NCBI GenBank assembly: GCA_036927565.1
Contig: JAYESD010000007.1
Location: 2,749,644 to 2,813,643 of the forward strand
Length of the DNA stretch: 64,000 bases
DNA from: Tuctoria greenei
Lineage: Eukaryota > Streptophyta > Magnoliopsida > Poales > Poaceae
Reading direction: 5' to 3'
Shown: piece after piece, positions 42,838-54,316 of the stretch
Position numbering within the stretch: the stretch's first letter is position 1
Layout: every line of letters starts with the position of its first letter
Program-made: the position numbers and the translations under genes
Notes under the pieces: generated by a model
Told to the model about the DNA's origin: nothing
Seen by the model: only the letters and a program-made list of their open reading frames with translations
The model's database searches: none

Positions 42838-45088
42838 GATATATTACATATATAGGATTACACTTGGCAAAAAGTCAGCTTATATTGTAACATCAAACTT
42901 CTCTATTTATTGTCGTAGCTCTTCGCATGGCTAGTTTTAGGGGCAGCTCATATATAATGCTTCTGACCCATATGTTTAGGGTAGTTGGGAAAAGTAATTT
43001 CATGAACCTCAAAACTGAGTGTGATGGGCCCTATAAAAGTAAAATTTCTGCAAGGCATATCTTTCACAATCACACAATTATTAGACGCATGTGTGCTTGT
43101 TTTCATTTTAGAACATCCGGCGGAGTGATATGTTCTTGTCATAGGCATGTGATGCACTAGGAATTCGAGCACCATGAAGGCACAAATGATATTACTTGGA
43201 TGCACTGCTGGGTCAGGACATACACCACATCAGGCCACTCCATTTGCTGCTATAATTCAATTTTGAGTAAAAGCATGCCGATAAATTAACAGATACTACA
43301 CATGAAATACAAATATGTCCTACACGAAATGGCTCGTAGCACATGTGCATGCTTGCCCGCCGTTGCCGTACCCCTTCTTCACTGCTTGCTGGCCACAAAA
43401 CCCAGCCACCAGGTGTCCCTTCCTGTCTGTGTCTCATTCCTGCAATCCACATGTAGATATTACGCACGTGACAATCTTACCGATTGCAATGTGCAACATT
43501 TGACTGGCAACCTTAGCTAGGTTGATATTGTCCGCTGGACTACACCATGAGGGAGCTTGCTGTTGCTCGGGGGTGGTAGATGAGTCATCACCGATGAGCA
43601 TGGATGAGAAATGATATTAGCTCCGAGGAGAAGAAGACACATGACAATTTCAGGTGTGTTTAGCTAATAAAGGTGTAAAATGGTTTCATTTTGGAAATAG
43701 AAGTGGTCGAGTAAATGTTTTGTAGTTGAGATGTGTTATGCACACACACAAAAAAATTGAAGGACGTAACTTAAGACCCTTTTCATTTTGAATACTACTT
43801 TATTTGGTGGACACTACAAAAAGAGAGATTGTTTTGTATAGGAATAAATCACAAAAGTTGTCTACATCTTTACCCCCCAACATGCTAAAGACAAGGGTGC
43901 AGTGTACCAATGCTGAAGGTTGCCATACATTGTGAGGAACTTGGAGTAGTGGTAGTGTGTCTCCATTTGTGTTTTGATGTCTTGGATTTGAACTAGTCTC
44001 TTTTTATAAAAACAGAAGTAAAACTGCCTAAAAATAACATTTTCTTGACCACACAATTTGTGGGAGGCCCTCCTAAAGGCTCAATAGAAAAAAACGTACG
44101 TCAGTCATGAGCGCCATTTGTCTTTGAAGCTATATTTATTTTCGTCACTTATTAATATTTACGGTATGAACACCCCTTCTATGTGTACAGTCACGCCTGT
44201 TCGTTGGTCACGTCCCTCCCTGTATCTGAACAAACTTGCTGTCTTGCTTCTCTTTCTCGGCAGCAGCCTCTGCACATGCATGTGTCATGTGATTCTAGCC
44301 ATGATTCAGGTTTCCACGAGTAGGGCGGGTCTCCGTCCCTCATTGAGGATCTCTTGCAGGTCTACCCCGTAGCTCAAACCTGTCACTACATGGCAATGAT
44401 ATGGATTCCGATCTCTGTATGTAATTCTTAAAGAGCACCTGTTCCTGTCACCGGATTGGTAGATCGAAAGGTGAAACAGACACAACGTGTTTCGTTGATC
44501 TGTCAGATGGCTTGCACCACGCAGCTGAGAGCCGTATCGAATCTCATATTCGGGCTTCACAGGGCGTACCTGATGGCGCTGGATCATGCTTGAACCATGT
44601 GCAAGAGTGGGCAGCTCGGATGCATCACGATGCGAACCCGCCATCTGAATGCTCTTGTTTTGCCAAGCTAGGATGTTTAAGAGTTGTTCAATTGCTTGCT
44701 ATAGTGCTCTGTTTTTTGTAAAGTGTTTTTTTTTTTTGCTAAGAACTTGTTATCGTGACTCCACTAGAATGAGATAAGAAGCTGGTAGGCGAACCAAATG
44801 CATTCCCTGTATAGGTTCAGATTTTTTTTTCTTTCCTTTGGAACCAAGTGCGTTTTGGAGTGTTCAGATTTGGAGTTCATTGCCGACTAGGGGAAAGTAT
44901 GGCTTTCCTGATGTGTTGTTCTTACCGTGCGTTAGTTGTCTGTCCCGATATTCACAGATACAGCTCGTAGTAGGTGCTCCATTATTGGGTATAGTTTGAT
45001 ACACAATGCGTGCCCATATGAATGCTCAACTGCTCATACGTTAGAATCACTTACAGTATTTTTATCTTTTTCTACTAGTAAAGATTTG
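42838..45088. other. Intergenic DNA, no gene recognised
   Basis: Only short frames are seen, the longest a 112-codon minus frame at 44306-44644 with no motif I know. 44150-44260 repeats 29214-29320 in diverged form. Long T runs occur at about 44728 and 44826. Confidence 0.45.
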
Positions 45089-45166
45089 TACTCCCTCCAT
45101 TCTCAAAAGCGTCGCTTTGTCATTGAAATAAACTACGAAGCGACAAGCTTTTGACCGAGAGTGATA
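45089..45166. mobile_element. Stowaway-type MITE, diverged
   Basis: TA borders (45089-45090 and 45165-45166) enclose CTCCCTCCATTCTCAAAAGC and a roughly complementary right half (reversed: TCACTCTCGGTCAAAAGCTT), with the inner arm GTCGCTT forming a hairpin. Confidence 0.7.
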
Positions 45167-45249
45167 CGAAAAAATATGAGTGGTCAACACTGTTGCCGGC
45201 ACCAGCTAAAACACCTGCTAAGAGTAGGGTGTGTATTCATAGGTATGAG

Positions 45250-46813
45250 TGAATGTGGGCCTAGAGGGGGGTGAATATGCCTTTTGAAAAATTGTCGGAT
45301 CCTGCAACACTTAACAAACAGTTCAACACCAGAGATATCGGACTAGTCTAGTAAAGTGCGGACTAGTCCGGTGTTCACGGACTAAGTTGATTAGGTTTGA
45401 ACAATTTGATTGATTCTACTATGTATGTGGCGGAAAAATAGAATCAAGTAAAGGTTTCAATGTTATATCTCAGATTATATCACAATTGAATCTTATGTTT
45501 GACAATTCAACGTAAGATGAGTAATGGTAATTGAAACCCTAGATTAGGTTGATGGACAAGAATGATGAACACTAAAAACAAGACACAAGTGTTTATCCCG
45601 TGGTTCGGCTACCACAAAGGCAACCTACGTCCACGTTGAGGGGTCCACAAAAGGACCGGGTCTTCTCCAACCCTACCCTCGTCGGATCACCACGAAGGCC
45701 AATCCTCTTCCACTAATCACAAAGTGGTGAATAACCGGATTTAAGGGGCCTTCTCACACGTTGAGAGCTCCCTTATTAGATTACAGCACAAATTTCCACC
45801 GAAAACACACTCAAAAGATTACAATTAAAACGCAGGAGTGTGTTAGAGAATCAAACCAAGAGCTCAATGTGATGTTCCAAGTGTCTCTCCAATGATCTAG
45901 AGTGAATCCTCAAAGGATTGATCGTTGTTTCACTTGATTTCGTGGAGAGATGTAGTTTTTGAGGCTCTTGGGAGGTGTGATGGCGCTAGGATTCAAGAGA
46001 TTGTAAAATTGGACCGTGCACCTCTATTTATATGGAGTTTCTAAAATTGAACTTTAGGGTTCAGAAAGTTCGGACTAGTCCGTGGTGGTCACCGGACTAG
46101 TCCGGTGTGCTGTGTGTAGCAAACCCTAAGTACCCCGAAATATCGGACTAGTCCGGCTGAAAACAGACTTGTCCAATTTCGCTACTGGAAATCTTCGGAC
46201 TAGTCTGATAGTCATCGGACTTGTCCGGACATGTGAAACCCTAAGTGCATTGTATGACAAGTCCGCACTTCGAGGACTTGTCCGATGTAGATCAGAGGGT
46301 TCTTCGGACTAGCCCGTGTAAATATCGGACTTGTCCGATATGGATCAGAAAGAATATCGGACTAGTCCGGTTGTGATCGGACTTGTCCGATTTTGTGTGA
46401 TTTGTGAAGTGTTTTGAGGACTAGTCCGTGCTGGGGAGGACTAGTCCGATTCTAGTCAGAAAGATATCGGACTAGTCCGACAGATATCGCACTTGTCCGA
46501 TCTGGTGCAGAAAGGTTATCGGACTAGTCCGGTTGTGATCGGATTAGTCCGGTCCTGTGTAACTCTATGTAATGTGTGTGTTTAATTATGATTGAGCTCT
46601 TGGGGTGAGTTTCCTTAACACACTCCATACACAATTTTCTATTACTCTTCTTCCTTGAGCTCATCTCCACTTTGCTCCTCATCCTTCCTTCTTTTTGGAA
46701 TTTTGCTCATTTTCCTATCATAGGCCTGCACTCATCTCAACAAATAGGTTAGGATCCCAATTGCTTGTCATAAATCATCCAAAACCCACAAGGGAGTTCT
46801 AGATGCACTTTCA
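45250..46813 (-). repeat. 3' LTR of the copia element
   Basis: 1564 bases, from TGAATGTGGGCC to GATGCACTTTCA on the plus strand. About 18 variants of CGGAC(TA/TT)GTCCG lie at 46073-46555 and two or three more near 45341-45375. ATGAG precedes it at 45245-45249. Confidence 0.95.
46073..46555. repeat. Array of palindromes CGGACTAGTCCG / CGGACTTGTCCG in the 3' LTR
   Basis: Roughly every 20-40 bases a 12-base motif with arms CGGAC and GTCCG and centre TA or TT occurs, the two centre types often alternating. The TA form is a perfect palindrome. The same array is in the 5' LTR at 56325-56810. Palindrome-rich LTR cis regions are known from maize Sireviruses. Confidence 0.92.
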
Positions 46814-46826
46814 ATCTCCCCTTTTT
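46814..46826 (-). other. Polypurine tract of the copia element
   Basis: Minus strand AAAAAGGGGAGAT abuts the 3' LTR (TGAAAGTGC), the position and sequence expected for a Sirevirus tract. Confidence 0.85.
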
Positions 46827-47444
46827 GGTGATTGATGACAACCAATTGAGATTTCACAAAATATGACAAAAATTGAGATTTTCATAAAGTATGCACATAT
46901 GAGTCAAAAATACATCAAGCAGAGAAAGAATTATCCATATGTGCATTCTTTATGGTGGGATGCATAACTAAGTATATGGAGACATTGAGAATGACATAAT
47001 TTACATTAATCAACCAAAACCAAGCATATATGTCATTCTAAGAGCAAGATCACAGATTTCAACAAATACTTCTCAAATTGAACAACCATTGCATCACATA
47101 ACCATAATTATCTTGAGAACAAGGTTAAAACATTGCAACACTCAAAAATAGACAAGAAGCATAAAAAGAGCTTTCTTCTCGCATCCTACAGCTAAAGCTA
47201 AGACTCCCCCTCAATCTCTCCCCCTTTGGTATCAAGACACCAAAAAGAAGGAGAGGAGGGCCCTAGGGTCTTCAATCTTCACTGTCGGTCCTCTCATCGT
47301 CGTCTTCGTCTTCTTCATCTTCAGCTTGACGAGGAGGAGAAGGAGGAGGGGCGGAGCCACTCGAGCCCCCAATGCCAAAGTAGGCAAGCTCGGAGGGGTT
47401 CAGGGACCCGAGGTCAATGAAGTCCGGGTCGGATTCCTCAGAAA
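46827..47444 (-). other. Noncoding region between third ORF and 3' LTR
   Basis: AT-rich sequence without a gene lies here. A second purine-rich phrase (minus strand ACCAAAGGGGGAGAGATTG) at about 47212-47230 resembles an extra polypurine tract copy, as reported for Sireviruses. Confidence 0.55.
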
Positions 47445-48830
47445 TCACTGGAGATCCAATGGGGTCGATCTCCAGCTTTGGCAGATTTGCTTCACGTTGG
47501 CCTTTATGTACTTCATGTCCTCCTTTCTCTTCTGGTTGAGTTTATGGGCCCTCACTTCGGCCTTCTTGCAAGAGGAGAATATGGCAGTCAGATACTTGAG
47601 GATCCCACTAGCTGATCCTCTCTGAGGGGCTTCCCTAGAAGTAGGGACAGCTCTAGCACCTTCTCTTGATCTTGCCGGTGCCTCGGGACTGGAGGCCAGC
47701 GAGGGAGCAGCCTGGACATTCACTGGTTGAGGCTTCAGAGGCCTCAAAGGAGTATGCTCCACATCCTTCACAAACTCAATCCGTGTGACTTTCTCAATCA
47801 TAAACATGAGATAGGGAGCATAGCCACATGACCTGTTGGGGGTGCTGGAGATGTTGACCATATCATTCCATATGTAGTAAAACACATCAAACTTACGCCC
47901 TTTGCTTATTACCTTCATCAAGGTCCGGAGGTATCCTTGTACACTCCCTGCATCCCCATCCTTAGGGGCAATGGTCTTCCTCAATACCCTGTTTAGCACC
48001 ACAAAGAATGGCTTCATGTTCTTCGTGGAGGGAGGGATGAACTTTGAGTTGGGCTCATAGAGAAACTTCATCCTCTCCTTGTCGATGACACTGACATTGT
48101 GGATGACCACATTATCATTGCTGGAAGTGTCAAGATGCAGCATCCTAGCAAACTCCTCATATGTGATAGTGTACTTGGATCCATGAGTCATCCAAGTCAC
48201 TCTTTCTTCCTCATCGCTTGCAAAGTGGCAGGTGGCATAGAATTGAGCCACCACTTCATCATTCCAGTTGTACTTGAAGGAAAAGAGGTCCTTCAAGCCA
48301 TGTCTTTCAGCTACCGCAATGACTTCATCAAATGCAGATCATCTCTTCCTCTCAAGGTGTGCCCAGTCAATCCACTGATTGCGCACCACCCGTGTCTTCA
48401 TTGGCAAGTATACCAATCTGTAGAAGTCAGCATGGAAGTTGCACCAGAACCTTCCATCTGCAGCTTGCTTCGGTCGGCCATACCAGTCGATGCTTCTGAA
48501 TTTTGCCGCCGAGTCACTGCCCTTGCCATTGAATTTCTCTTCAGTGGGGTCCCGGACCCCTTCCCTGGGAGTATGCAACTTCAAAGGGCCAATTGGACCC
48601 GTTGCTATCCCTTTGCCCTTGCCCTTTGCATGGCGAGGGCCACTTGATGATGCGGCCGCTTTGGAAACTGGCTTCTTTGCCAGCACCTTCCTTCGAACGT
48701 GAGGAGGGGAGGGAGCAGGCTCAGAGGGTCTTTCTTGGCGCTTCTTGCCAAGACCTGTCGAGGTCCGGAGTGTCACCTCGTGGTCCATCTCGGCCTCAAA
48801 GTCGGAAACCTCATCGTTTGAGCTCGACAT
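47445..48830 (-). pseudogene. Third ORF (env position) of the copia element, plant transposon-protein-like, one stop
   Basis: Starts at ATG 48830 (MSSSNDEVSDFEAEMDHEV) and is open except for a TGA at 48339-48341 between HLERKR and SAFDEVIAVAERHGL. The N-terminal third is Ser/Pro/Lys-rich and basic. The middle reads FRSIDWYGRP, then YNWNDEVVAQFYATCHF, VTWMTHGSKYTITYEEFARM, a KPFFVVLNRVLRKTI block and SCGYAPYLMFMIEKVTRIEF. This layout is what I know from the plant family annotated as putative plant transposon protein. A C-terminal Pro/Ala-rich and basic tail follows. ATTCTCAGGTC just before the ATG could be a splice acceptor for a subgenomic mRNA. No signal peptide or membrane segment marks it as a true envelope. 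Confidence 0.65.
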
Positions 48831-49810
48831 GACCTGAGAATGATTTGCAAGAATGATGATGAGTGATACAAGGCATAGGTATGAAAAGATAGCAAGGAAT
48901 TGCATTGAGGAATTGAGGAATTAGGTTTTAGGTTCAGAAACATCGGACTTGTCCGGTGCACAGGCACAGACTAGTCCGGGGGACCGGACTTGTCCGTGCA
49001 TGGACCGGACTAGTCCGGTGTTCATCCTCAAAAACCTAACGGTTTGGACAAAAACTGATTCATAATGCACTATAAGTCTAGCATACACGTAGTACATCAA
49101 GGAAGCATGTATATAGTGAAAGATGCTAGGCTATTTGATCAACAATGGAGAGAAACAAGATTTCTAGGGTTTGGGAGAAAATTACCGAAGAAATCGATTG
49201 AAGCTTGAAGATTAGGGAGTTGGAGCCCGGACAAGTCCGCTAGCTTCAATCCGCACGAGGTCAAGCTTGATTTCTGCCAAAATGCGGACCTTTTTGATGG
49301 AGGGAGCAAGGAATCGCCTTGGGAGCTCGAGCGCAAGAGAGAGAGTGCGTGAGCAAGAGTGGGGATGAGAGGAATTAGGGTTTGGTGGCGGCTAGGGTTA
49401 TGGACACGAAAAATCGGACAAGTCCGAAGATAACCGGACTAGTCCGAACTCATCCAGAGAGCTATATCAGACTAGTCTGTGGTCTATCGGACTAGTCCGG
49501 CCTAACCGGCACTCAGCGGACTAGTCTGCATGGGCAGACTAGTCCGGGTAACCACGGACTAGTCCATGGTCACCAGGAGAAATTTGCATAGCCTATTCAT
49601 ATATATTTGAAGGTTCATAAATAGAGAATAGAGGGGCAAACTAAATCAAATGATCTTGATGAATATGACCAGTAAGCATACAACAATCAAGCAATGATCA
49701 TAATTCACCAAGATCTAGTAATTTACATAGTTTTTCGGGAAAAATTGAGAGAGAGGATTTTCACAATTCAATCAACATATTTTGAAGAATTCATACAGGT
49801 ATGCAACTTT
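48831..49810 (-). other. Spacer between RNase H and third ORF with palindrome cluster
   Basis: No coding sequence. It holds about four palindromes at 48943-49020 and about eight or nine at 49229-49570, both as CGGACTAGTCCG and as CGGACAAGTCCG (the complement of the TT form), with some one-base variants. It is the largest array outside the LTRs. Confidence 0.8.
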
Positions 49811-51534
49811 TCAAGCCACACTCTGAGCATTGAGAATATTTAGTTCATTTCGGAGTTCGCAAAAACGCTTTTCATCAAGTGGCTTGGTGAATATGTCGGC
49901 TAATTGTTTTTGGGTATTGACATGTGAGATGGCTATATCTCCTTTCATGTAATGGTCTCTCAAAAAATGATGTCTTATGTCTATGTGTTTAGTTCTAGAG
50001 TGCTCAACTGGATTGTGGGCAATTTTAATGGCACTTTCGTTGTCACAAAGGAGAGGAATATAGTTCATATTATAACCATAATCCCTTACAGTTTGTCGCA
50101 TCCAAAGGAGTTGTGCACAACAGCTCCCGGCTGCAACATACTATGCTTCGGCTGTGGATAAGACAATGGAATTTTGTTTCTTGGAGGACCAAGAAACTAA
50201 GGATCTCCCTAGGAATTGGCATGTGCCGGAGGTTCTTTTTCTATCTACTTTGCACCCGGCATAATCTGCATCGGAGTAACCAATGAGATTGAATTTTGAG
50301 CCTTTTGGGTACCAAAGACCAAGGTTGGGTGTATGAACTAAATATCTCAAGATCCTTTTTACGGCTGTCAAGTGACATTCCTTAGGGTTGGCTTGAAATC
50401 TTGCACACAAACATACACTCAACATAATGTCTGGCCTAGATGCACATAAATAGAGTAGAGATCCAATCATGGAGTGATATACCTTTTGGTCGATGCTAGG
50501 TCCATCTTCATTGAGATCCAAGTGGTCATTTGTTGCCATGGGGGTCTTTATGGGTTTTGCCTTGTCCATGCCAAACTTCTTAAGTATGTCCTGCGTGTAC
50601 TTGGTTTGAATGTCCCTTCCTTTTGTTGCCGCACTTGGAATCCCAAGAAGTAATTTAATTCCCCCATCATTGACATTTCAAACCTGTCTGTCATGATTTT
50701 GCTAAATTCCTAACAAAACGATTGATTAGTTGACCCAAAGATTATATCATCAACATAAATTTGGCAAATGAAAAGATCATTGTCTAAATTCTTTGTAAAT
50801 AGAGTATAATCTACTTTGCCAATTTGAAAACCATTCTCAATTAAGAAATCTCTAAGACACTCATACCAAGCTCTAGGAGCTTGTTTGAGGCCGTAGAGAG
50901 CCTTACGCAATTTGAATACGTGGTTGGGGAACTCTTCGTCTTCAAACCTGGGTGGTTGCTCCACGTACACCTCTTCCTTGATCGGTCCGTTAAGGAAGGC
51001 GCTTTTCACATCCATTTGATACAGCTTGAAATCATGGTGAGTAGCATATGCAAGTAATATTCTAATAGATTCAAGTCTAGCTACTGGAGCAAAAGTCTCA
51101 TCGAAATCCAAACCTTCGACTTGTGAATACCCTTTTCCCACAAGTCGTGCCTTGTTCCTTGTCACCACCCCGTGTTCGTCTTGTTTGTTGCGGAAGACCC
51201 ACTTGGTGCCGACAATGTTTGCATTAGTTCTTGCCACAAGTTCCCACACCCCGTTCCGCTTGAAGTTGTTCAATTCCTCTTGCATTACCACCACCCAGTC
51301 TGGATCCTTCAAGGCATCCTCAATCCTGCGTGGTTCCAAAAAGGATACAAACGAATAATGCTCACAAAAATTAGCTATGCGAGATCTATTGGTTACTCCC
51401 TTTTGGATGTCACTGATGATGTTGTCGATTGAGTGATCCCTTTGAACGCATTGGTGTACTCTTGGATGTGACACTTGAGGAGTTGTGTCTTCATGATCGT
51501 CTGCTTCTCCCCCTAAGTGGTTGCCTTCGTTGAC
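49811..51534 (-). pseudogene. Reverse transcriptase and RNase H of the copia element
   Basis: RT frame 50710-51474 has VGTKWVFRNKQDEHG, RLVGKGYSQVEGLDFDETFA, MDVKSAFLNG, ALYGLKQAPRAWYE and the catalytic YVDDIIFGS. It stops at TAG after NQSFC (50710). A small deletion near 50600-50640 shifts the frame. Frame 50141-50569 gives SRPDIMLSVCLCARF and the RNase H YSDADYAGCKVDRKRTSG. A TAG at 50141-50143 stands where STAEA is normally followed by Glu (then YVAAG). The end 49811-50101 has CDNESAIKIAHNPV, RTKHIDIRHHFLRD and ADIFTKPL. Confidence 0.88.
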
Positions 51535-53224
51535 TTATTGATCATCTTCGTACTCTTGTGGTTGATCTTGTGTTGAAGCTCCCCCTTGATTGTTGGTCTC
51601 CTCTTGTGGTTCATTTTCCTCATGTACGTGTGAAGGTGGCTCTTGTGGTCGAACTTCGCCTAGAGCCATTCTTTTCAATGCTTGACAATGAGCTTCTTCT
51701 TTACCTAATTCACATGGATCAACTTGCTCCTTTTGGGAGCCATTAGTCTCATCAAACACTACGTCACGTGATACTTCAACAAGTCCGGAGGCCTTGTTGA
51801 AAACACGATAGGCGTAAGTGTTCGAATCATAACCAAGCAAGAAACCTTCATCGGACTTCGAAGCGAACTTTGAAGTCCTAGGCTTCTTGTTCAGGATATA
51901 ACATGGAGAACCGAAAACTCGAAAATATGAAATGTTTGGTTTGTTACCGATAAGTAGCTCATAGGGAGTCTTCTTGAGTAGTCGATGAAGATAAAGTCGA
52001 TTTGTGGCGTGGCAAGCGGTGTTAATCGCTTCCGCCCAAAATCGATCCGAAGTCTTGTACTCATCGAGCATTGTTCTTGCCATCTCTATGAGTGTTCGGT
52101 TCTTTCTTTCGGCAACTCCGTTTTGTTGTGGCGAGTATGGCGCTGAAAATTCGTGCTTGATGCGCTCTTCATCAAGGTACTCCTCCACTTGTGTGTTCTT
52201 GAACTCCGTGCCATTGTCGCTTCGAATACTCTTGATTGTCAATGAAAATTCGTTTTGAGCTCCCTTGAAGAACTTCTTGAGTGTTCCTTGTGTTTCTGAC
52301 TTATCATGCAAAAAAGAAAACCCAAGTGAAGCGAGAAAAATCATCAATGATAACTAAACCGTATTTGTTACCGCCGACGCTTATGTAAGCAATTGGACCA
52401 AACAAGTCCATGTGAAGTAGTTCCAGCGGTCTTGTTGTAGTCATGACGTTCTTTGCGGGATGAGGTGCTCCAACTTGCTTCCCGGCTTGGCATGCGCTAC
52501 AAGGTCTGTCTTTCTCAAAAACAACATCCTTCAAACCGCGAATGTGATCGCCCTTGAGGAGTTTTTGAAGATTCCTCATACCAACATGAGCTAGCCGTCT
52601 ATGCCACAGCCAACCCATGTTGGTTTTTGCAATCAAGCATGTGTCAAGTTCGGCTTTATCCTTGTTGAAGTCAACAAGGTAAAGCTTTCCCTTCAACATA
52701 CCCTTGAATGCAATGGAACCATCACTCCTCCTAGAGACGGTCACACCCTCGTTAGTGAACAAGCAATTATAACCTTTGTCACATAGTTGAGATATGGATA
52801 GCAGGTTATAATCTAAAGATTCAACATGTAAAACATGAGAAAGTGTGTGTTCAGAGGATATTGCAATTTTACCAGTACCGAGCACCCTTCCTTGACTATT
52901 ATCTCCGAAGTAGATGCCCTCGTTTGGATCCTAATTCTCTTCATATTCCACGAACATCCTCCTTTCTCCGGTCATATGGTTGGTGCATCCACTGTCTAGC
53001 ACCCATTTGGATCCACCGGAGGAATAGGCCTGCAAAAACAAATTATTCTTTGGTTTTAGGTACCCAAGCTTGCTTGGGTCCTTGGAGGTTAGTTACAATA
53101 CATTTGGGCACCCACACATGGGATTTTGTGTTCCCATGGCGTGGCCCACATAATAAGCATAGACATTACCAAGATTATTTCTCATTAACACATAGGATGC
53201 ATCAAAAGTTTTGAATAATAGCTG
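51535..53224 (-). pseudogene. Protease and integrase of the copia element
   Basis: The protease active site WVLDSGCTNHMTG is at about 52975-53015, followed by an in-frame TAG at 52931-52933. Frame 52304-52885 continues with HVESLDYNLLSISQLCD, WHRRLAHVG (integrase zinc finger), CSACQAGKQ and HMDLFGP, then VIIDDFSRFTWVFF. One extra base in the A run at about 52310-52316 shifts the frame. The reading goes on in 51535-52347 with IRSDNGTEF, PYSPQQNGVAERKNRTL and FRVFGSPCYI, ending EYEDDQ at a TAA. The DD35E acidic residues are visible, split across two frames. Confidence 0.87.
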
Positions 53225-54316
53225 CTATTGTTTATGAATTGGACTAGTCTGGGGGGCCGGACTTGTCCGGATGACCGGACTTGTCCGGACACCAACCGGA
53301 CTAGTCCGGTATTCGTGTGAGTTCAAGTTTTTATCCTTCGACTTACCAGTTTGAGAGGGTCTTCCCTTCACAAAAGAAATCATTCCCTTGTTATTCTTAT
53401 GACTTCCAGCATGCTGCTTTTCATCATAAGAGTAACTAATGCCATATTTGATATTTGGAGGTCTTTGGACCAAGTATGCACTACGTGCATAGTTGATCTT
53501 CTCCTTGTCAAATATGCCACATCGGGTAGGATTTTTATCCTTTGTGAAAGTTGACTTCCCTTTCAACCTGGTGTCAGTTTTACTACATGTGCACATATGA
53601 GCAAACTCAGTTTTAGTGGGTTGAGAAGGTGAATTTGAAGAGGAGGAAGGTTCACTCAGCTTGAGTGACTCAACTTGCACTTCAAGGATCTTGTTAACCT
53701 TGATCAGGTCATCAAGTTGGTCCTTGATTGCAACATTTGAGTCAGTTAACTCCAAGCAAGCTTTCTTGCTTGAAGCTAACTCAAGCTCTAGTGAACTGTT
53801 TTTCTCTTTTTCAAACTCTAGAAGTTTGTCAAGTTCGACATACTCCTCCTTTTGGGAGATAATCATGTCCTCCTGACGATGAATTAACCTCTCCTTCTCA
53901 ACAAGTTGATCAACTAAAAATTTCATTTTTGTTGCAGTTTTCCTATCTAGTCCATTTAGCATGTCCTCATCATCACTATCTATTTCATCATCACTAGAGT
54001 AGGAATGCACGGAAGGGGTTTTGATGATTACCTTGTGTTTACCTTCCTTTGCCATAAGGCAAGTGCCATTTCCCTTCCTTGCACCGAGTGTAGGGAAGAG
54101 TGTAGATTTCTTGGACGTGCTCTCGATGGCTATGCTAGCCATCTCTTCTTCATCGGATGATGAGGACTCATCGTTTGAGTCCCACTCCTTCCCAATGTGC
54201 ACTTGTTCGGCTTGTTTCTTCTTCTTGAATAATTTCTTAGGTTGAGGATTGGATTCTTTGGTCTTCTTCTTGTTCTCCTCATATGGGCAATTAACTATAA
54301 AGTGGTTATACTCACC
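53225..54316 (-). pseudogene. Gag C-terminal part and gag-protease linker of the copia element
   Basis: Open frame 53225-54202 (325 codons) is acidic at first (SSSSDEEEM). It then has a predicted coiled coil (LVDQLVEKERLIHRQEDMII and LELASSKKACLELTDSN), a basic part, and at the end repeated RTSPV-like peptides. These are written by four palindromic motifs at 53243-53315. A TGA or TAA ends it at 53225. Long coiled-coil gag proteins are typical of Sireviruses. Confidence 0.75.
53243..53315. repeat. Palindromes inside the gag-protease coding linker
   Basis: Four copies of the GGAC(TA/TT)GTCC core occur in about 70 bases, at about 53243, 53262, 53279 and 53298. On the minus strand they encode RTSPVGVRTSPVIRTSP. 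Confidence 0.88.
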
